10,000 nt of DNA from Theodoxus fluviatilis. Lineage: Eukaryota > Mollusca > Gastropoda > Cycloneritida > Neritidae. Below the pieces are notes generated by a model that saw only the letters and a list, made by a program, of their open reading frames with translations, searched no databases and was not told the origin of the DNA. The stretch lies in the NCBI GenBank assembly GCA_034096865.1, contig JAWQFJ010001183.1:145001-155000 (forward strand), written 5' to 3'. The translations under genes and the position numbers were made by a program. This document shows, in pieces, positions 6,376-10,000 of the stretch (position 1 is the stretch's first letter; every line of letters begins with the position of its first letter).

Positions 6376-6533
6376 ACTGCTGGGGGGCCGGGGAGCGTCA
6401 GGTGAACGGGAGCCCCTGTCTGGAGGGCGCTGAGGTCGCCCACTCCGCCAGGAGGGCCAAGATGAACTCTGTCAAGGAACGCCTGGCCACGGGCCGTTTC
6501 AAGCAGGACGCCTTGCTCAAGAAGAAGATCGAG
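6311..6533 (+). CDS. Plus-strand coding exon with strong GC3 bias; product not recognised
   Basis: An acceptor (CTTCGACCTCTCCACTGCAG) ends at 6310 and a donor AAGATCGAG|gtaagg follows 6533. The frame from 6312 is open across the exon and exits in phase 0. Third codon positions are strongly G or C; in the last 23 codons about 20 end in G or C, unlike the AT-rich surroundings, which supports real coding. The end reads MNSVKERLATGRFKQD then ALLKKKIE, a charged, helix-prone stretch. The middle holds CESADCWGAGERQVNGSPC with three cysteines. If this is a first exon, ATG 6462 (gccaagATGA) is the natural start. The first codons overlap the last degenerate repeat unit. No family is recognised. Confidence 0.55.
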
Positions 6534-7722
6534 GTAAGGTCCAATGTGGAAAGAAAAAAGACATCATGTGCTGTGATGACCGGAACAGTAGCACATATAT
6601 AACATTATGGCCGGAGCCGTCCTCCTCTCATCAGATGACACACCTGCCTAGTCCATTTTCAGGTGCCATTCCAACAGCTCAGATGAAGGCGACTCCAAGA
6701 GGCCAAAAGAGATTTATAGGGAGCCTTGGGCCTTCATCAGATCACTAAGACCAGATTAATGTACACCATTTACCAGGATGAGGAGTTAGAACAAAACTGC
6801 TGCCATGAGATTTCCAAGGGCCCCTCATTATCTAGAAATCCTGATGGTTGATTTTGTGAAGCCCACAACTGAAGCTCGACAGCATGCTTGTTCTGTCGAT
6901 ATGGACATTCAGTGGCACGGAGGCTGACGTTAGTCATCGGTGGGATATTTTCACTCGCTGTTTCAAGTAAAAGGTTTGCATTAAACGCGATGGTCATACA
7001 ATATATATTGTCAGTCGTGAAACAGGTTGTTTTTGTCAAAGAGAAAGTATTACCTCTCTCACATGAATGCAGTCTTAGGATGGCGTATATCATTTTCAAA
7101 GATTATATAGTGGGAAAGAAACGGAGAAAAACAACTTTTTTGAAACAACTTTTCTGAAACAACTTTTCTGAAACAATTTCTTCTGAAACTAAGAAAGGAA
7201 ATGACGATTTCCATTGAAGCTATCCGTGACCCTGCTAAAGGAAATTATTGAAAGATGACCATTCGCTGGGGTGTATTGACAAACATCACTGGAGATTTCC
7301 AAACTGATAAAGTGATTATGTTTGACGCCTTGTCAAAACACCTAACGGGTGACCGTGAAATAATCTGGTACCCCTTTCTCTCCCGTTCTTATTTCATTTC
7401 ATTTTTCCATATTTTTAAATTTCAATACCATTTAAAGAATTGCGGAAAAGCATATAAGCATATAGAAAAAATATTGTCAATGTCGAGATAAAAACACTTT
7501 AAAATACACTTTCAACAATTTCATTTTGATTATTTTAATTTTTATATCGCCTCATTTTCATATGTAGTCTCAGATATAATGTCTGCCAATAATACTTTGA
7601 AACTGATGTTTACGAATCTCTTTGTTTCAATGAGTCAAATGTAATGTCTGGCAATCTAAAACTTACCACTTACGTACCCTTAATTTAAAATCAACGCTTA
7701 CGTCTCTCTCTGTTCCTAACAG
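6534..7722. other. Probable intron or intergenic DNA, no supported gene
   Basis: AT content rises after about 6760. Two opposite open frames overlap (minus 6770-7099 and plus 6888-7157) without codon bias or motifs. The minus one ends at a donor-like CATCCTG|gtaaat, which is noted but not accepted. The part nearest the exon repeats the word CATCAGAT (6629 and 6732 regions), reminiscent of the half-site repeats. A near-duplicate of TAATGTCTGSCAAT occurs at 7577-7590 and 7642-7655. A 14-bp tandem repeat at 7129-7185 is listed separately. Confidence 0.5.
7129..7185. repeat. Short tandem repeat, four units of 14-15 bp
   Basis: The units read AAACAACTTTTTTG, AAACAACTTTTCTG, AAACAACTTTTCTG and AAACAATTTCTTCTG. 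The middle two are identical and the last is one base longer. This is a small simple-sequence expansion in AT-rich DNA. Confidence 0.9.
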
Positions 7723-7878
7723 GCAACTTCAGTTCACGAGTTACCAGCCTTGCGGCGTCTCTGGCTAATAAAGGCTTGGTTAATTAGCTATGTCCGCTCA
7801 GGAAATCTGTTTGGTTCCCACATTCAGCCTTCGCTGTGTTTGCCTGGAGGCACTGTTAAAAAGGCACGGCAGGACTAG
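7723..7878 (+). CDS. Candidate alternative last exon (weak)
   Basis: One of the best acceptors in the window (CGTCTCTCTCTGTTCCTAACAG) ends at 7722. In phase 0, which fits the exit phase of the exon at 6311-6533, 51 codons are open to a TAG at 7876-7878. The peptide begins ATSVHELPALRRLW and has no known domain. Third-position bias is weak. The other phases close after 14 and 20 codons, so the segment could equally be a UTR or non-coding exon. The minus strand also shows an exon-like reading here, ending at AGAGAC|gtaagc after 7703. The acceptor is well supported; coding is uncertain. Confidence 0.25.
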   Translation, partial: ATSVHELPALRRLWLIKAWLISYVRSGNLFGSHIQPSLCLPGGTVKKARQD

Positions 7879-7961
7879 AAGGTTGCTAGCTGGCTTGGTG
7901 GGCTGGGGGCCCGTCGTTGGTCGCCAGTGAGCGATTAGTATTTCCATAGACTACCTTGCAG

Positions 7962-8047
7962 CGGCCCGAGCCTAAGCCATCGAGGGCCTCCCAGACTGCT
8001 TGCAAACTGTTTGTGTGCCTGGGATTACGGAGAGCAAGGCAGGAAAG
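7962..8047 (+). CDS. Candidate internal exon, 86 nt
   Basis: An acceptor (CCATAGACTACCTTGCAG) ends at 7961 and a donor GGAAAG|gtaaac follows 8047. It lies in the GC-rich island at about 7720-8110. Entering in phase 0 it is open for 28 codons (RPEPKPSRASQTACKLF, then VCLGLRRARQE) and leaves two bases. The exon at 9338 needs exactly two incoming bases, and the exon at 6311-6533 exits in phase 0, so the three join in frame. A second frame is also open, so openness alone proves little. No domain is recognised. Confidence 0.3.
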
Positions 8048-9337
8048 GTAAACCGTTATCCGCCGGCGACAGGTCGACGAGTTTCTGATCCATGACTCCC
8101 GACTCGGTGAGGGTCTGTCAGCTCTTCTCTAGGGATGTGGAGGGGTTTTCTTTACGTGTCATCGACGTGTGTTGCCGCAGTAGCAGTGTTGTGTGTTGTA
8201 TTGTTCTTTTCCCTGGACCAGCAGTTTTTGTGTAGGGTTTTAGGCGTGTTGTCTCCGTTCTGGTGTTCTGTATTCTGTTTTGTTTTCCCCTGTAAAACTG
8301 AAGGATTTTCATGAAATATTTTTTCGAACAGTGTCGACTCTGTGTACCGCTGTATTTACGTTAATACAGTAATATGTCATTTGTCCATAGATGTGATTGT
8401 GATTTAAAGTTACCTCTCGATTATTGCATTGCCAGTCTCTCTCGTGAACTCTTTCGGTTAAAAGTGTTTTTGTTTATGAGAAAAATGGTCCTGCGATGAG
8501 CATTGCATGTCCGAAATGATTTTCACAGTGCTCAAACTTCGTGATCAACAGAGCGCTGAATTTCAGCTGGTACTTAATTGTATCTCGAGATGCCCGTGAT
8601 CACTTTCAAAGCACACTCCGTATCTCAAGCATACGAGATGAGATGTCCTTTGTCGGCAATAAATCCACCGTACTTTCTGTGTCAGAAATGAGTACTCACC
8701 TGAGAATATAAAAGATGCGACGACAGTGAAATCAGTATGTGAAAGTCTCATTTGTGATTATGTTTTGCTTTGTCTTCACGATTTTACAAGTGTACCGTTG
8801 GCCCGAAACGGCACCATAAACTCTATCACATGTCACCACTCTCTTTCTGATGGGTAGAAAATTGATAGCGGTAATTCAGCGTTAGACATAATACGGCTCT
8901 AGCCTGATACTGGTATTCTGTTCTCACACAACTCCGCTGATTTATGTAATAAACATCCACAATGTAAAATTGGGTGCATTGGTGTAACATTTTCTTAAGA
9001 AACTTTTGCATGGTTTGTTTGCTTCCAAGATGAGCGGCTATAATGTATTATAATTTCATAAATAGATCTGTTGTCTTTACGACGGGCATCCAGATCGCTT
9101 GCGAATAATAGTAATCAGATTTATTTCCTTTTTTTAAAGCGTTTTGAAAATGGACTCCTTATAGTGTGTGTTTATCGGGTACTGAGTGATTTCTTATCGT
9201 CTCCTTTTCTACAAAACGAAAATGATCGGTGAGTGAGGCAGCAACACGGCCAAAAAATGTCATTTTGACACACAGCTGCAACACAGTTGACCACGGAACA
9301 AGTCATGTCTCTGAACAATAATTCTCTTTGTTGTCAG
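8048..9337. other. Mostly non-coding stretch
   Basis: From 8120 on the DNA is AT-rich or TG-rich with no supported plus-strand exon. The open frames at 8118-8312 and 8826-9011 on the minus strand are low-complexity or unbiased. The only notable signal is the strong minus-strand donor at 8700, listed separately. No repeats or RNA genes were found. Confidence 0.5.
8700..8751 (-). CDS. Candidate first coding exon before a consensus donor (minus strand)
   Basis: On the minus strand TTCTCAG|gtgagtactc after base 8700 is an almost ideal donor. The nearest in-frame ATG at 8751 opens 17 codons, MRLSHTDFTVVASFIFS, leaving one base. An in-frame stop lies just upstream, so this would have to be a first coding exon. 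The hydrophobic FTVVASFIFS could be a weak signal peptide. No promoter element is evident upstream. It might belong to the minus-strand gene ending near 600, but no linking exons were found. It may be a non-coding exon or a stray donor. Confidence 0.2.
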
Positions 9338-9554
9338 CATGCAAGTCCGGGGATATTCTAGTCCACTAGAGACTTCGCCAGCCGGCGAAAGAGTCTCTAG
9401 CACAGTTCATATTACGTGTCGGAACTATTCCGTCCGGAATATGCACGAAGAGGTCACACGAGAGGCTTGTGGGATAGCCCTCTGCTCCCTGACATACGCC
9501 GTTACAGTAGTTCTAAGACTATTTCGCACAAAACTCATAACTTACACTTGTTGA
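9338..9554 (+). CDS. Candidate last coding exon of the plus-strand gene
   Basis: A strong acceptor (AATAATTCTCTTTGTTGTCAG) ends at 9337. Only one frame is open: one base completes a split codon, then 71 codons run to a TGA at 9552-9554. AATAAA follows 3 bases later. The peptide starts MQVRGYSSPLETSPAG and carries a hydrophobic stretch near its end (CGIALCSLTYAVTVVLRLF, about residues 44-62) that could be a membrane segment or tail anchor. The incoming phase matches the candidate exon at 7962-8047. A stable hairpin (9366-9400) and a palindrome (9426-9441) lie within the coding part. No family is recognised and codon bias is weak. Confidence 0.35.
9366..9400. repeat. Strong hairpin, 14 paired bases
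   Basis: CTAGAGAC-TTCGCC (9366-9379) pairs with GGCGAA (9384-9389) and GTCTCTAG (9393-9400). The loop is AGCC, with a 3-base bulge AGA on the right arm. It would form a stable stem in RNA. No U-run follows. Confidence 0.75.
9426..9441. repeat. Palindrome TATTCCG-TC-CGGAATA
   Basis: Seven-base arms are separated by two bases, 25 bases after the hairpin at 9366-9400. It could be a dimeric factor site or a second small stem. Confidence 0.7.
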
Positions 9555-9557
9555 GGC

Positions 9558-9599
9558 AATAAACAAGCGTTTATTCGATAAAATAAAATGTCTGTGTGA
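9558..9599 (+). terminator. Poly(A) signals and GT-rich downstream element
   Basis: AATAAA occurs at 9558-9563 and again at 9582-9587, followed by GTCTGTGTG at about 9590-9598. The pair of hexamers with a GT-rich stretch fits a metazoan cleavage site for the transcript ending with the exon at 9338-9554. Confidence 0.5.
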
Positions 9600-10000
9600 A
9601 ATGGATACAAGTTTTGACATCTGAATGATTTCTGTAAAACAGTGGACAGAAATAGTATCAGAATGAATTATTTTTGGCGCAATGCTGTAATGCGAAGGGT
9701 CAATTCTATTACGCGTTCATTGCGAACTGCACCAGAGTCACTACTGACTCGGGTTCACATGCAGAATCGTCCGGGGATGGACACACATACTCTCCTGTGG
9801 TTGTCGGCAACTAGTAGATGCAGCGGTCGAAGTCATCCAATCGTGGAGTTGCTATCAAGGGCAATGTGCCTCATTCGTATTGCCTTTCCCAACCAATGAA
9901 CGAACCCGGATACCTGTGAGGACAACAACAGTGAAGTGTTGGGCCTTTAACTCTTGGTGCAGCGGTTTGCCATCATCGGTGGTAGAGCTTCCCAGAGAGT
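9600..10000. other. No supported gene
   Basis: This is downstream of the plus-strand poly(A) signals. An open frame at 9642-9899 has no ATG at its nominal start, no domain and no codon bias, and is not accepted. The base composition is more balanced than in the AT-rich stretch to the left, so an old transposon relic is possible, but nothing recognisable was seen. Confidence 0.4.

Noticed and set aside
6770..7157. Overlapping open frames on opposite strands, the minus one (6770-7099) ending at a donor-like site
   Set aside because: No codon bias, no domain, and no acceptor with matching phase was found. Two opposing frames in AT-rich DNA are more likely chance.
8118..8312. Minus-strand open frame rich in T, K and R
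   Set aside because: The composition mirrors a TG-rich plus strand, and there is no splice or family support.
9642..9899. 85-codon plus-strand frame
   Set aside because: It begins with GTG, not ATG. It has no acceptor of note, no codon bias or domain, and lies beyond the poly(A) signals.

Overview
The window looks like ordinary nuclear DNA from an animal. It is moderately AT-rich, has exons flanked by GT/AG splice signals, AATAAA poly(A) signals, a minisatellite, and a 5'-truncated non-LTR retrotransposon with a target-site duplication. There are no bacterial-style operons, ribosome binding sites, tRNA, rRNA or CRISPR arrays. The retrotransposon C-terminus resembles elements common in marine invertebrates. 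A mollusc-like host is my guess, but nothing here proves it.

Left half (1-4200). A minus-strand gene appears to end here. Two short exons at 4183-4099 and 3780-3662 have good splice sites, match in phase and stay open. They encode the end of a hydrophobic segment (TVFTIFALVEYIL) and a charged tail. A phase-compatible last exon lies at 899-777, followed by a 3' UTR and a minus-strand AATAAA at 620-615. The long intron between 3661 and 900 holds a 21-unit minisatellite (1054-1838), a CpG-rich patch with promoter-like motifs and an overlapping open frame (1846-2335), and a 981-bp non-LTR retrotransposon fragment (2542-3522, minus strand) bounded by an 11-bp perfect target-site duplication.

Middle (4200-6760). 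This is mostly non-coding. One GC-rich block (4655-4804) has splice-like signals on both strands, so its strand is undecided. At 6014-6375 a TATA-like box is followed by five degenerate ~58-71 bp repeats carrying several AAGGTCA nuclear-receptor-type half-sites. A small open frame with a signal-peptide-like start (6127-6357) lies inside the repeats. A GC3-rich plus-strand exon (6311-6533) ends at a clean GAG|gtaagg donor.

Right part (6760-10000). This is AT-rich non-coding DNA with a GC-rich island at about 7720-8110. Candidate plus-strand exons are at 7723-7878 (alternative end), 7962-8047 and 9338-9554. The 6311-6533, 7962-8047 and 9338-9554 exons join in phase. The last ends 3 bases before an AATAAA, with a second AATAAA and a GT-rich stretch behind it. 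A minus-strand donor at 8700 may mark a further first exon.

No gene could be named with certainty. All gene models are splice-signal and reading-frame inferences made by eye.
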